Source of the DNA: Pseudomonas reidholzensis
GTDB taxonomy: Bacteria > Pseudomonadota > Gammaproteobacteria > Pseudomonadales > Pseudomonadaceae
DNA length: 64,000 nt
Direction of reading: 5' to 3'
Assembly: GCF_900536025.1 (NCBI RefSeq)
Contig: NZ_UNOZ01000019.1
Coordinates: 157,842 to 221,841, forward strand
The position numbers and the translations under genes are program-made. Shown here in pieces: positions 36,473 to 46,066 of the stretch; position 1 is the stretch's first letter; each line of letters starts with the position of its first letter. The notes beneath the pieces are model-generated. The model was not told the origin of the DNA. It did no database searches and saw only the letters and a program-made list of their open reading frames with translations.

Positions 36473-37882
36473 TCAGCGATTCAACGGCGCGACGAAACGG
36501 CTGCGCGCGCTGCTGGCAATGGCGGGGTCGTCGCTGTCGCGCACTTCGAAGGTGATCTCCTGGCTGCTGCTGGCCGGGCGCTCCGCGAGCAGGGCGACCG
36601 ACACCGGCAGTTCGTTCATCTCGCCGGCCGGGATGGAGAGTTCGCGCCTGCCGTGCAGTTCGAAGCCCTCGGCATCCACCAGGCGCAGCTGGTAGCGCTG
36701 GGGCTGCTGGGTCTTGTTGATGACCTTGAGCAGGTAGATGTTCTCGATCTGCCCCTGGGCGTTCTCGCGGAACAGCCCGCGGTCCTTGATCACGTCCAGC
36801 GACACCATCGGCCGCGCTTGCAGGGCAAGCACCAGTGCACCGACCATCACCACCAGCGCCGTGGCGTAGCCGAGCAGGCGGGGGCGCAGCCAGTGGGTAC
36901 TGCCGCCTTGCAGGCTGTGCTCGGACTTGTAGCCGACCAGGCCACGCGGGTAACCCATCTTGTCCATCACCCCGTCACAGGCATCGATGCAGGCGGCGCA
37001 GCCGATGCAGGCCATTTGCAGGCCGTCGCGGATATCGATGCCGGTCGGGCAGACCTGCACGCACAGGGTACAGTCGATGCAGTCGCCCAGCTTTTGCGCG
37101 CGCGGGTCGCTGCCTTTCTTGCGCGGCCCGCGCTGTTCGCCACGCCGGGGGTCGTAGGCCACGGCCAGGGTATCGGTGTCGAACATCACGGCCTGGAAGC
37201 GTGCGTACGGGCACATGTGCAGGCACACCGCCTCGCGCAGGAAGCCGGCATTGAGGTAGGTGGCGCCGGCGAAGAACACCACCCAGAACAGGGCGACCCC
37301 ACCCAGCTGCAACGTCAGCAGTTCAGCCGCCAGCGGCCGGATCGGCGTGAAATAGCCGACGAAGGTCAGCCCGGTCAGCAGCGCAATGGCAAGCCACAGG
37401 GTGTGCTTGAGCGTACGCCGGGCCACCTTGTTCAGGCTCCATGGCCCGGCTGCGAGCTTGATCCGTTGGTTGCGGTCGCCTTCGCTGATCTTTTCGCACC
37501 ACATGTACAACCAGGTCCAGGTGCTTTGCGGGCAGCTGTAGCCGCACCAGACCCGGCCGGCGAACACGGTGACGGCGAACAGGCCAAAGGCGCAGATGAT
37601 CAGCAGTGCCGACAGCAGGATGAAGTCCTGCGGCCAGAAGGTGGTGGCGAACACGTGGAACTTGCTCTCGGACAAGTCCCAGAGCACGGCTTGGCGGCCG
37701 TTCCAGTTCAGCCAGGCGGTGCCGAAGAACAGCACGAACAACACGCCCACGAAGCCGATCCGCAGGTTGCGGTACAGGCCTTTGAAACTGCGGGTGTGCA
37801 CCACGCCATCCCCCAGGCCTTTGTGGCTGGAGGCAGCGGGCGGGGCAATTTCGATCACTTGATACGGGATTCTATCGCTCAT
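36473..37882 (-). CDS. ccoG: Cytochrome c oxidase accessory protein CcoG (FixG/RdxA)
   Basis: The 469-residue membrane protein has about five transmembrane helices, WCGYSCPQSTWTW in the first half, and a ferredoxin-type pair of [4Fe-4S] motifs (CIDCTLCVQVCP and CIGCAACIDACD, about residues 258-295). An Ig-like C-terminal FixG domain follows. CcoG reduces Cu(II) during assembly of cbb3 oxidase. Here it stands alone, without ccoN, ccoO, ccoP, ccoH, ccoI or ccoS, so it may be an extra copy. No clear ANR box was seen upstream. Confidence 0.9.
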   Translation of the reverse strand: MSDRIPYQVIEIAPPAASSHKGLGDGVVHTRSFKGLYRNLRIGFVGVLFVLFFGTAWLNWNGRQAVLWDLSESKFHVFATTFWPQDFILLSALLIICAFGLFAVTVFAGRVWCGYSCPQSTWTWLYMWCEKISEGDRNQRIKLAAGPWSLNKVARRTLKHTLWLAIALLTGLTFVGYFTPIRPLAAELLTLQLGGVALFWVVFFAGATYLNAGFLREAVCLHMCPYARFQAVMFDTDTLAVAYDPRRGEQRGPRKKGSDPRAQKLGDCIDCTLCVQVCPTGIDIRDGLQMACIGCAACIDACDGVMDKMGYPRGLVGYKSEHSLQGGSTHWLRPRLLGYATALVVMVGALVLALQARPMVSLDVIKDRGLFRENAQGQIENIYLLKVINKTQQPQRYQLRLVDAEGFELHGRRELSIPAGEMNELPVSVALLAERPASSSQEITFEVRDSDDPAIASSARSRFVAPLNR

Positions 37883-38003
37883 GTCGTGTGGCTCATCAGG
37901 CTCGATCAGACCCGGGGACTATGGCCCTGGATCTGTTTGTAGCACAGACTCAGCTACAGCGATAAAAACCGTATCAGATTTACCTCGACGGTGCGTCAGG
38001 CCT

Positions 38004-38243
38004 CTAGATTACTGAGCCTGGCTCACTGGTCTTCAGATGCCTGCGGCTATCCACCGCACCGATGACCGTCAGCGCATCGGCTTCGGCTTCGGTGATCGGA
38101 ATGCGCTCGCCCGAGAGCACCGCCACGGACATGCGCAGTTGCTCGTCGGTGAAGATCTCGACTTCCGGGCCGGTGCCCTGGATGCGTACCTGGTCGCCGA
38201 TCAGGGTGCAGTGGCGGGTGCTCTCGTCAATTTCAATGGGCAT
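38004..38243 (-). CDS. DUF3203 family protein
   Basis: The 79-residue protein begins MPIEIDESTRHCTLIGDQV, with AAGGAG 9 bases before ATG 38243. It resembles the small DUF3203 family found mainly in pseudomonads (ITEAEADALTVIGAVDSRRHL). It is acidic and has no membrane segment or signal. Function unknown. An in-frame upstream extension to 38333 lacks coding character. Confidence 0.72.
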   Translation of the reverse strand: MPIEIDESTRHCTLIGDQVRIQGTGPEVEIFTDEQLRMSVAVLSGERIPITEAEADALTVIGAVDSRRHLKTSEPGSVI

Positions 38244-38390
38244 GGTGGGAGGCTCCTTGGGGCTCATTGACTGTGACCGCGCGCCGGGGAAGGTTGCTGC
38301 ATTGGCGGTTCTGCCTTTATCGCGGCGCAGCACGGCACTCGCGCAGCCGATACGCGGTCAACCCTTTACTAGCCCAAGAGGAGCGGCCCG

Positions 38391-38921
38391 ATGGACACCT
38401 GGTGGAATACCGTCTGGCGCACTGTGCAAGCCGAGTTTGCCGATGTCACCAATGAACAAGAAGTCACCCGGATCCTGGTGCGCCTGTTGATGGCCGCGGT
38501 GTTGGGTGCCGTGCTGGGCTTCGAGCGGGAACACAAGGGCAAGTCGGCGGGCGTGCGCACGCACATGCTGGTCTCGCTCGGCGCGGCGTTGTTCGTTCTC
38601 GCACCGAGCATGGCCGGTGCCGATGAGCAGGCGCTGAGCCGGGTCATCCAGGGCATCGTCGCCGGGATCGGGTTTCTCGGTGCGGGCACCATCCTCAAGG
38701 GGAACGGCAAGGACCCTAGCCACGTCAAGGGGCTGACCACTGCGGCTGGGCTGTGGATGACCGCGGCCATCGGCACGGCAGCCGGCATGGGACGCGAGGC
38801 GACGGCGCTGATCAGCACGGTGATGGCGCTGCTGGTGCTGGCCACGATGCCGATGCTGGTGGACAAGGTCGAAGGGGAGAATGAACAGAAGACGCGGGAG
38901 GAGGGGAGCGAGAAGCACTGA
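38391..38921 (+). CDS. MgtC/SapB family membrane protein
   Basis: The 176-residue protein has the MgtC N-terminal membrane domain, with about four or five helices. The signatures are RLLMAAVLGAVLGFEREHKG, AGVRTHMLVSLGAALF and GIGFLGAGTILK, then LTTAAGLWMTAAIG. It lacks the soluble C-terminal domain of Salmonella MgtC, which is normal for the short SapB type. The family is tied to magnesium limitation and to membrane ATP synthase inhibition. Its stop lies in the hairpin shared with the opposing small RNA gene. Confidence 0.88.
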   Translation: MDTWWNTVWRTVQAEFADVTNEQEVTRILVRLLMAAVLGAVLGFEREHKGKSAGVRTHMLVSLGAALFVLAPSMAGADEQALSRVIQGIVAGIGFLGAGTILKGNGKDPSHVKGLTTAAGLWMTAAIGTAAGMGREATALISTVMALLVLATMPMLVDKVEGENEQKTREEGSEKH

Positions 38922-38941
38922 GGGGAGCCGAAGCTCCCCTC
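38920..38941. terminator. Bidirectional hairpin between mgtC-like gene and crcY
   Basis: Arms GAGGGGAGC (38920-38928) and GCTCCCCTC (38933-38941) enclose a CGAA loop. On the plus strand a T-rich run follows at about 38959-38967, and on the minus strand the hairpin sits where the crcY RNA should end. Confidence 0.65.
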
Positions 38942-39277
38942 AAATCGTTGCTGCCTGCTCTTTTTTTATTATTGGAGACTGGCCTTTTGTTGTTTTTGTA
39001 GGCTTGCCTCAGGTGTCGCGAGCAACCCCCATCCGGGGTCAAGAGCAACCGTATTTTTTTGAGCGCTTACCTGCATTCATCATTGCTGATCCGACGCTGA
39101 CTGTGGCTACCTGAAGGTAGTTTTGTTGTTCTGTGTCAGGCCGCGGGGGTAGTCCCCCAGGAAGGCATGTCTACTCCAAAAAAATCTGCTTGCTACGCCT
39201 CTGCCGTGTTGTTCTTGTTATGTCAGAGCCGCTATCTGTTGTTCTTATTGGGTATCACGTTTTTGTTCTTGTTATGC
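38920..39277 (-). ncRNA. crcY: CrcY-type Hfq/Crc-sequestering small RNA
   Basis: On the minus strand this stretch is non-coding and carries six A-rich CA motifs fitting AAnAAnAA (near 39261-39275, 39238-39249, 39208-39221, 39121-39131, 38985-39000 and 38961-38974). A sigma-54 promoter lies just upstream, placing the start near 39277 as GCAUAACAAGAACAA, similar to the known GCACAACAACAAU start of CrcZ. The length of about 358 bases and the position between mgtC-like and mvaB genes match crcY of P. putida as I know it. The RNA titrates Hfq/Crc when preferred carbon sources run out, releasing catabolic mRNAs. Transcription by CbrB is expected from the family. Confidence 0.87.
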
Positions 39278-39285
39278 CAGAGATA

Positions 39286-39303
39286 AAGCAGATGCCGTGC
39301 CAA
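39286..39303 (-). promoter_or_regulatory. Sigma-54 promoter of crcY
   Basis: The minus strand reads TTGGCACGGCATCTGCTTT: GG (39300-39301) and GC (39288-39289) are separated by exactly 10 bases, with a good TGGCACG -24 box. The expected start is about 12 bases further, at 39276-39277. CbrB is the likely activator by analogy. Confidence 0.8.
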
Positions 39304-39457
39304 CTTTTTAAAAGCCTTATAAATCAAGGCTTTGACGTTTTTGCAGGGAAATCCCAGACCGGAGAATCTGTCGAAATGTTTCCGTGTTACCCGATTTATC
39401 GCTGGTAACTGTGGGGGCGGTAACACCAGCCCCACACATTGATGACATTAGTGTGAC

Positions 39458-40357
39458 TCATTGTGCGCTGCGTGCCCGGGCGACCCGCGAGCCATTGGCC
39501 CGGCCCAGCACCTGGCTGATGCGCTGGCCGGCGGCGATCAGCCGGTCGAGGTCGATGCCGGTCTCGATACCCAGGCCCTGCAGCAGGTAGAGCACGTCCT
39601 CGGTGGCGATATTGCCGGTCGCGCCCTTGGCGTACGGGCAGCCACCCAGGCCGGCCACCGAACTGTCGAACACCTGGATACCCTCGAGCAGGCTGGCGTA
39701 GACGTTGGCCAGGGCCTGGCCGTAGGTGTCATGGAAGTGCCCCGCCAACTGTGCGCGCGGCACCTGCTGCGCGACCACTTCGAACAGCCGGCGGGTGTCA
39801 CCCGCGGTACCTGTGCCGATCGTGTCACCCAGTGACACCTCGTAGCAGCCCATGTCGTGCAGCGCCTTGGCCACGGGAGCCACCTGCTCGGCGCGGACTG
39901 CGCCCTCATACGGGCAGCCGAGCACGCAGGAGACGTAACCGCGTACCTGCACGCCCTGGCTGCGCGCGGCCTCCATGATCGGCTCGAAGCGCTTGAGGCT
40001 GTCGCTGACCGAGCAATTGATGTTGCGCTGGGAGAAGGCCTCGGTCGCCGCGGCGAACACCGCAACTTCCTTGACCCCGGCCGCCAGGGCGTCCTCGAAG
40101 CCGCGCAGGTTGGGCGCCAGGGCCGCATAGGTAACACCCGGGCGCTGGCCAATGGCGCTGAACACCTCGGCCGAGCCCGCCATCTGCGGGACCCATTTGG
40201 GTGAGACGAAGCTGCCCACTTCGATGTACGAAAGGCCGGCCTCGGTGAGGTCGTCGACCAGCCGCACCTTGTCGGCGACACTGATCGGCTGGGCTTCATT
40301 CTGCAGGCCGTCGCGCGGGCCGACTTCGACCAGGCGGACGTGGTGGGGTAGGGACAT
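39458..40357 (-). CDS. mvaB: Hydroxymethylglutaryl-CoA lyase
   Basis: The 299-residue enzyme cleaves HMG-CoA to acetoacetate and acetyl-CoA at the end of leucine breakdown. Visible family features are VEVGPRDGLQNE near residue 8, the metal-binding FHDTYGQALANVYASL and the catalytic-cysteine signature GLGGCPYAKGATGN. ATG 40357 gives the standard MSLPHHVRLVEVG start. A longer open frame reaching 40585 overlaps the regulator gene and is not coding. The gene is 20 bases downstream of the LiuR-like gene and probably co-transcribed. No other liu genes are nearby. Confidence 0.92.
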   Translation of the reverse strand: MSLPHHVRLVEVGPRDGLQNEAQPISVADKVRLVDDLTEAGLSYIEVGSFVSPKWVPQMAGSAEVFSAIGQRPGVTYAALAPNLRGFEDALAAGVKEVAVFAAATEAFSQRNINCSVSDSLKRFEPIMEAARSQGVQVRGYVSCVLGCPYEGAVRAEQVAPVAKALHDMGCYEVSLGDTIGTGTAGDTRRLFEVVAQQVPRAQLAGHFHDTYGQALANVYASLLEGIQVFDSSVAGLGGCPYAKGATGNIATEDVLYLLQGLGIETGIDLDRLIAAGQRISQVLGRANGSRVARARSAQ

Positions 40358-40377
40358 GGCGCGGTTCCTGTGGCGGA

Positions 40378-40779
40378 TCAAGGGGTGGCGTTGGGCGAAT
40401 CCTGGGTGGCGGCCAGGGCGTGCTCGCAGCGCTCCTGGGCGGTGTCCAGCTCCAGGTGCATCTGCTGGATGTCGAGCATCTGCTGTTCGAGCTGGGCGCG
40501 GCGCTCGGCGATCTTCGCGAGCATGCTGTTGAGCTGCTTGAAATTGCCCCCGCTGGGGTCGTACAGGCCGATCAGCTCGCGGCACTCGGCCAGCGAGAAG
40601 CCAATCCGCTTGCCGCGCAGGATGAGCTTGAGGGTCACCTTGTCGCGCGCCGTATAGATGCGCTCCAGGCCACGCCGCTCGGGGCTGAGCAAACCCTGCT
40701 CCTCATAGAAGCGGATGGCGCGGGTGGTGATGTCCAACTCGCGGGACAGGTCGGAGATGCTGTAGGTCTGGCTGCTCAT
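40378..40779 (-). CDS. liuR: LiuR-like MerR family regulator
   Basis: The 133-residue protein has the MerR helix-turn-helix (YSISDLSRELDITTRAIRFYEEQGLL, about residues 6-31, split here as one continuous domain) and a C-terminal coiled coil with no metal-binding cysteines. That fits LiuR, the regulator of branched-chain amino acid breakdown. It precedes mvaB by 20 bases. A perfect palindrome at 40826-40845 is the likely autoregulatory site. Confidence 0.82.
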   Translation of the reverse strand: MSSQTYSISDLSRELDITTRAIRFYEEQGLLSPERRGLERIYTARDKVTLKLILRGKRIGFSLAECRELIGLYDPSGGNFKQLNSMLAKIAERRAQLEQQMLDIQQMHLELDTAQERCEHALAATQDSPNATP

Positions 40780-40825
40780 GCTCGGGCTCGGGCTCGGGGA
40801 CAGGAATAGCGCTAACCTAAAGCCG

Positions 40826-40845
40826 GCTTGACGTATACGTCAAGC
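40826..40845. promoter_or_regulatory. Perfect 20-base palindrome, candidate LiuR operator
   Basis: GCTTGACGTATACGTCAAGC is fully symmetric and lies 47 bases upstream of the liuR start. It resembles the published LiuR-type motif with ACGT half-sites, and MerR regulators bind such palindromes within promoter spacers. Confidence 0.7.
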
Positions 40846-40870
40846 AGTCTCTTGGTGCCGACGCTACTCC

Positions 40871-41746
40871 TCAGGGCTGCGCCGAGGAGCGCCGGTAGCC
40901 ATTGGCGGTCTGCCCGGTCAGGCGCTTGAAGAACCTGGCGAAATACGTCGGGTCGCTGAAGCCCAGGCTGTCCGACAACTGGCTGATGCTCATGCGCGTG
41001 TAGATCAGGTTGCGCCGCGCCTCGAGCAGCAGGCGCTGGTGTACCACCTGTAACGCCGTCTGCCCGGCGAGTTCGCGGCACAGTTGATTGAGCTGCAGGC
41101 TGGAAATACCGAGGCGGCTGGCAAAGGTGTCGACTGACAGGTGCTCGCGGTAATGCGCCTCGACCAGCCGCAGGTACTGGCCGAGCAGTTGCCGGTCACG
41201 CTCGTCGCGGTTGCGTGGGGGCTGGCCCAGCTGCTGGCGGCTGATCCACACCATCAGGGCGGTGACCAGGGCCTGGAGCATGGCTGAGCGCGCCGGGGCG
41301 TGGCCCTGGTATTCCTGCTGCAGGGTATCGATCAGGCCGTGCAAGCGCTGGCGGTCCTTGCCCAGCGGGTAGCACGCGGCCGAGGCCAGCACCGCCAGTG
41401 GCGCACCGAGGCGCTGTTCGAGGTCGGCCACCAGGGCCGGGCCAAAGGTCAGCACATGGCCCTGGATGTCGGCGCTGAAGCGAAAGCCGTGCACCGTCAA
41501 CGGCGGGACCACCTGCAGCGCGGCTTGGCCAATCTCCGTGCGCGTCCCCTCGATTTCCACCAGCGCCTGGCCGCGCTGCACATACAGCAACTGGAACAGG
41601 TCGGCATGCCGGTGCGGCTTGATTTCCCAATGGTGCAGGCGGCTGCGCGCAGGGATCGACTCGCAGTGCAGCAGATCGGTGCCGGGCCACGCCTGGTTTT
41701 CGCCGTAGAGCTGGAACAGCGGCACGCCGGAAAGCGTGGATTTCAT
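40871..41746 (-). CDS. pobR: PobR/PobC-type AraC family regulator of 4-hydroxybenzoate hydroxylase
   Basis: The 291-residue protein has an N-terminal cupin sensor (IKPHRHADLFQLLYVQRGQ, about residues 42-60) and a C-terminal AraC double helix-turn-helix (about 190-285; FASRLGISSLQLNQLCREL and SLGFSDPTYFARFFKRLTG). It diverges from pobA with 171 bases between starts. In P. putida the pobA activator is of this AraC type (PobC) and responds to 4-hydroxybenzoate, unlike the IclR-type PobR of Acinetobacter. The name is used by analogy. Confidence 0.87.
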   Translation of the reverse strand: MKSTLSGVPLFQLYGENQAWPGTDLLHCESIPARSRLHHWEIKPHRHADLFQLLYVQRGQALVEIEGTRTEIGQAALQVVPPLTVHGFRFSADIQGHVLTFGPALVADLEQRLGAPLAVLASAACYPLGKDRQRLHGLIDTLQQEYQGHAPARSAMLQALVTALMVWISRQQLGQPPRNRDERDRQLLGQYLRLVEAHYREHLSVDTFASRLGISSLQLNQLCRELAGQTALQVVHQRLLLEARRNLIYTRMSISQLSDSLGFSDPTYFARFFKRLTGQTANGYRRSSAQP

Positions 41747-41767
41747 CGGTGCGTCCCTGTTCGGTAA

Positions 41768-43105
<1,338 letters not shown>

Positions 43106-43174
43106 TTTCGCCCTGGCTGCCACGCCGAGGTCGTGCTAGAAGGGACATTGGTTATTTAGAAGTTGAATATAACG

Positions 43175-44056
43175 ATGTCCATCAGCGTTAAATCGAATAG
43201 GGCCCTGTTCGACCTTGATCTGTTGCGGGCCATCGTCGTGGTGGCCGATTGCGGCAGCTTCACCACGGCGGCGGCCCGCCTGCATTCGACCCAGTCGACC
43301 ATCAGCCAGAAGGTCCGCCGGCTGGAAGACATGGTCGGCCACCGCCTGCTGGTGCGCGGCAACCGCGATGTGCTGCCGACCGACGCCGGGCAGACCCTGC
43401 TCGGCTATGCCCGGCACATGCTGGCCCTCAACGACCAGATGCTCGAAGCCCTCGCGGGTGCCATGGTCGGCACCACGGTGAGGCTCGGCGTGCCCGAGGA
43501 TTTCGTCGGTGGGCGCACCACCAATGCCTTGTCGGACTTCAGTCGGCGGCACCCGCAGGTAAAGCTCGAAGTGACCAGCGGCCTGTGCCGTGACCTCAGC
43601 CAGGCCTACGACAATGGCGAGCTCGACCTGGTGTTGCTCAAGCAGCGGCGGAACAGCCGCGAAGGGGTCGCCTGCTGGCCTGAGCGCTTGCAGTGGATCG
43701 ACAGCGCGCGGCTGCCGGCGTTCGAGCTCGACCCGATCCCGCTGGTGACCTTTCCGCCACGCGGCTTGTACCGCGACGACATGATCAGCGCCATCGAGGG
43801 CATGGGCCGGCGCTGGCGCATCAGCTTTACCAGCTCCAGCCTCAGCGGCATCCAGGCCGCCGTGGCCGATGGCATGGGCATCAGCCTGCTGCCGCCGCGC
43901 GCGGCCACCGGCGAGCACCGCGTGCTGGGCATTCAGCAAGGCCTGCCCGAGGTGGACAGCTACGAGATCGTGATCGTCCACCGGCCTACGGCGGATGTGA
44001 TGGTCAAGTCGCTGGCCGAGGTGCTGACCGAGTTGCTGGTGGTGCACGCGATCTAA
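43175..44056 (+). CDS. LysR family regulator downstream of pobA
   Basis: The 293-residue protein has a LysR helix-turn-helix (GSFTTAAARLHSTQSTISQK, about residues 29-48) and an effector domain (LGVPEDFVGGRTTNALSDF onward). ATG 43175 is preferred; TTG 43163 would add four residues and has no ribosome-binding site. It lies 69 bases after pobA on the same strand but with a short AT-rich gap, so it may have its own promoter. The target is unknown. Confidence 0.83.
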   Translation: MSISVKSNRALFDLDLLRAIVVVADCGSFTTAAARLHSTQSTISQKVRRLEDMVGHRLLVRGNRDVLPTDAGQTLLGYARHMLALNDQMLEALAGAMVGTTVRLGVPEDFVGGRTTNALSDFSRRHPQVKLEVTSGLCRDLSQAYDNGELDLVLLKQRRNSREGVACWPERLQWIDSARLPAFELDPIPLVTFPPRGLYRDDMISAIEGMGRRWRISFTSSSLSGIQAAVADGMGISLLPPRAATGEHRVLGIQQGLPEVDSYEIVIVHRPTADVMVKSLAEVLTELLVVHAI

Positions 44057-44110
44057 GACTCTTTTGAGAAATAACACCTAACTTATTGATTTATCGAAAC
44101 TGCAAATCCT

Positions 44111-44205
44111 GTAGGAGCGGGTTTACCCGCGAACGAGGGCAAAGCCCTCGCCGTACAAGGGAGGTAGTGCTGCCGGCCTCTTCGCGGGTAAACCCGCTCC
44201 CACAA
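44111..44205. repeat. Inverted REP pair (GGGTAAACCCGC type)
   Basis: GTAGGAGCGGGTTTACCCGC (44111-44130) is matched by inverted TTCGCGGGTAAACCCGCTCC at 44181-44200. Between them is a short GAGGGC/GCCCTC hairpin. The pair lies between the convergent LysR and gspF genes. Confidence 0.85.
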
Positions 44206-44254
44206 GGCTAGGCGGCGGTGCCAAGAACCTGTTTCAGACACCCCGGCGCAGGCC

Positions 44255-45445
44255 TCAGTGAATACTGGACGCCAACTCGAAGATCGGCATGTACATGAGG
44301 ATCACGATCAAGCCGATCAACAGCCCGATAAACGTCATCAGCAACGGCTCGAACAAGCGCACAAACCACTCCACCCAGCGGCCGATCTCCTGGTCATGGA
44401 AGTCCGCGCAGCGCTCCAGCATCTCGCCCAGGTTGCCCGACTGCTCGCCAGCGCGGATCAAGCGCAGCGACACCGGCGTCACCAGTGCTCCAGCCTCCAG
44501 CGCATCGGACAACGGCAGCCCTTCACCCACCCGCCGGCTCGCCTGCTCCAGGCCTTGCGCTGCGGTGCTGCCGAGCAGCCCGCGGGCCATGCCCATGGCC
44601 GTGAGGATCGGAATGCCGCCTTGCAGCAAGATCCCCAGCGACCGGTAGAAGCGCGCCAGTTCATACATCAGCAGCCGCTGGTGCAGCGCGGGCCAGCGCC
44701 GGGTCTGGCGCCCGGCCCAGCGGTGCACGGCGGGGTGCTTGCGCAACAGCACCAGCGCGGTCACCGCGCCGACACTGCCCAGCCCCAGGGCCAACTGCTG
44801 CGCATGCAGGAACAGGCCGATCTGCATCAGCACCTGGGACAACCACGGCAGCTCCGTGCCCATGCCCTCGAACACCAGGCTGAACCGCGGCACCACATAG
44901 CCCAGCAGAAACAGCACCACGCCGCCGCCGACCAGCAACAGCAGCAGCGGGTACACCGACGCCCCCACCAGCTTCTGCCTGACCAGGTCGAGCCGCTGGC
45001 GGTAGCCGATGTAGCGGGCGAGGGCATCGCCGAGCGCGCCGGTGCGCTCGCTGGACTGCACCAGTGCCACGTACAGGGTCGGGAACACCCGCGGTTGCAG
45101 GGCCAGCGCCTGGGACAGCGAGCGGCCCTCATAAAGTTGCCTCACCAAATGCTCGAGGACCTTGCGCGAGGGGCCGCTGGGCGCTTTCTCGGCCAGGCTT
45201 TCGAGGGCATCGATCAGCGGCAGGCCGGCATTGAGCAGGGTGCCCAGCTCCTGGCTGAACAGCACCAGGTCGAACGTCGGCGCGCGGCGCCAGGGCAGGC
45301 CCGACAGGCGGCCGGCATGGGCGCGGATGCTGACCACGCGCAAGCCCTGCGCCTCGACCTGGCGGCGCGCCTGGTCGGTGTCCTGGGCATCCACCTGGAG
45401 TTGCACGATGCCTTGGCGGCCAAGCACCTTGAGGCTATAGCGCAT
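44255..45445 (-). CDS. gspF: Type II secretion inner-membrane platform protein GspF
   Basis: The 396-residue protein has two T2SSF domains (about residues 60-185 and 265-385) with three membrane helices (VYPLLLLLVGGGVVLFLLGYV and a C-terminal FIGLLIGLIVILMYMPIF). The duplicated motif LPLIDALESLAE / IPILTAMGMA is present. ATG 45445 has GGAG 7 bases upstream. It follows gspG by 11 bases. No gspC, D, E, H-N genes are in the window, so it is an orphan pair relying on another secretion cluster or a remnant. Confidence 0.88.
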   Translation of the reverse strand: MRYSLKVLGRQGIVQLQVDAQDTDQARRQVEAQGLRVVSIRAHAGRLSGLPWRRAPTFDLVLFSQELGTLLNAGLPLIDALESLAEKAPSGPSRKVLEHLVRQLYEGRSLSQALALQPRVFPTLYVALVQSSERTGALGDALARYIGYRQRLDLVRQKLVGASVYPLLLLLVGGGVVLFLLGYVVPRFSLVFEGMGTELPWLSQVLMQIGLFLHAQQLALGLGSVGAVTALVLLRKHPAVHRWAGRQTRRWPALHQRLLMYELARFYRSLGILLQGGIPILTAMGMARGLLGSTAAQGLEQASRRVGEGLPLSDALEAGALVTPVSLRLIRAGEQSGNLGEMLERCADFHDQEIGRWVEWFVRLFEPLLMTFIGLLIGLIVILMYMPIFELASSIH

Positions 45446-45456
45446 CGCCGTTCTCC

Positions 45457-45882
45457 TCACTGCCAGCTGTTGATTTCAGCGTTTTCACCATCGCCACCGG
45501 GCTGGCCGTCCTTGCCCATCGACAGCAGGTCGTACTCGCCGCCGTTCTCGCCCGGTTGCCGGTAGATATAGGCCCGCCCCCAAGGGTCCTGGGGCACGGC
45601 TTTCTGCAGGTAGGGGCCGGTCCAGCGCTGCTCGCCGCTCGGCGCGCTGACCAGCGCCTGCAGGCCCTGCTCGCTGTTGGGGTAATGGCCGACCTCGAGT
45701 CGGTACAGGTCCAGGGCCTTGCCCAGGCCTTCGATCTGCGCCCGGGCGACCTTCGCCTCGGAGCGGCCGAGCTGGCTGAAGTACTTCGGCGCGACGATGC
45801 CGGCCAACAGGCCGAGCACCACCAGCACCACCAACAGTTCGAGCAGGGTAAAGCCACGTTGGCTGAAGGATCTGCGCTGCAT
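45457..45882 (-). CDS. gspG: Type II secretion major pseudopilin GspG
   Basis: The 141-residue protein has a type IV prepilin leader, MQRRSFSQRG followed by FTLLELLVVLVVLGLLAG, with cleavage after Gly10 and Glu5 of the mature protein conserved. The C-terminal domain has the GspG pattern (HYPNSEQGLQALV, WGRAYIYRQPGENGGEYDLLSMGKDG with calcium-site residues). ATG 45882 has GGAGGG 7 bases upstream; the frame stays open upstream but is non-coding. A prepilin peptidase must come from elsewhere. Confidence 0.92.
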   Translation of the reverse strand: MQRRSFSQRGFTLLELLVVLVVLGLLAGIVAPKYFSQLGRSEAKVARAQIEGLGKALDLYRLEVGHYPNSEQGLQALVSAPSGEQRWTGPYLQKAVPQDPWGRAYIYRQPGENGGEYDLLSMGKDGQPGGDGENAEINSWQ

Positions 45883-46066
45883 GATAAAGCCCTCCGGTGC
45901 ATGTGAGCAGGTCTGCAGCACTGCCATGCAACTGCCGTGCACGTCTGCCTCGGGGCCTTGCGCCATGCGGCATGGCAAGCGGCACAGTGCTTGCGTCATG
46001 AGGTAAAACCCGGGGTTTCCGGGGCATTTCCCCCATATCGGGGGGCGCGACGGGGAGGCAGCCGAC

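Noticed and set aside
36326..37942. Open frame of about 538 codons antisense to ccoG
   Set aside because: CcoG is intact with all its motifs; the opposite frame is rich in Gln/His/Arg, as is typical of antisense GC-rich DNA.
39133..39408. Possible 91-residue protein on the plus strand inside the crcY region
   Set aside because: It has no ribosome-binding site, no family similarity and lies across the sigma-54 promoter and CA motifs of the minus-strand RNA.
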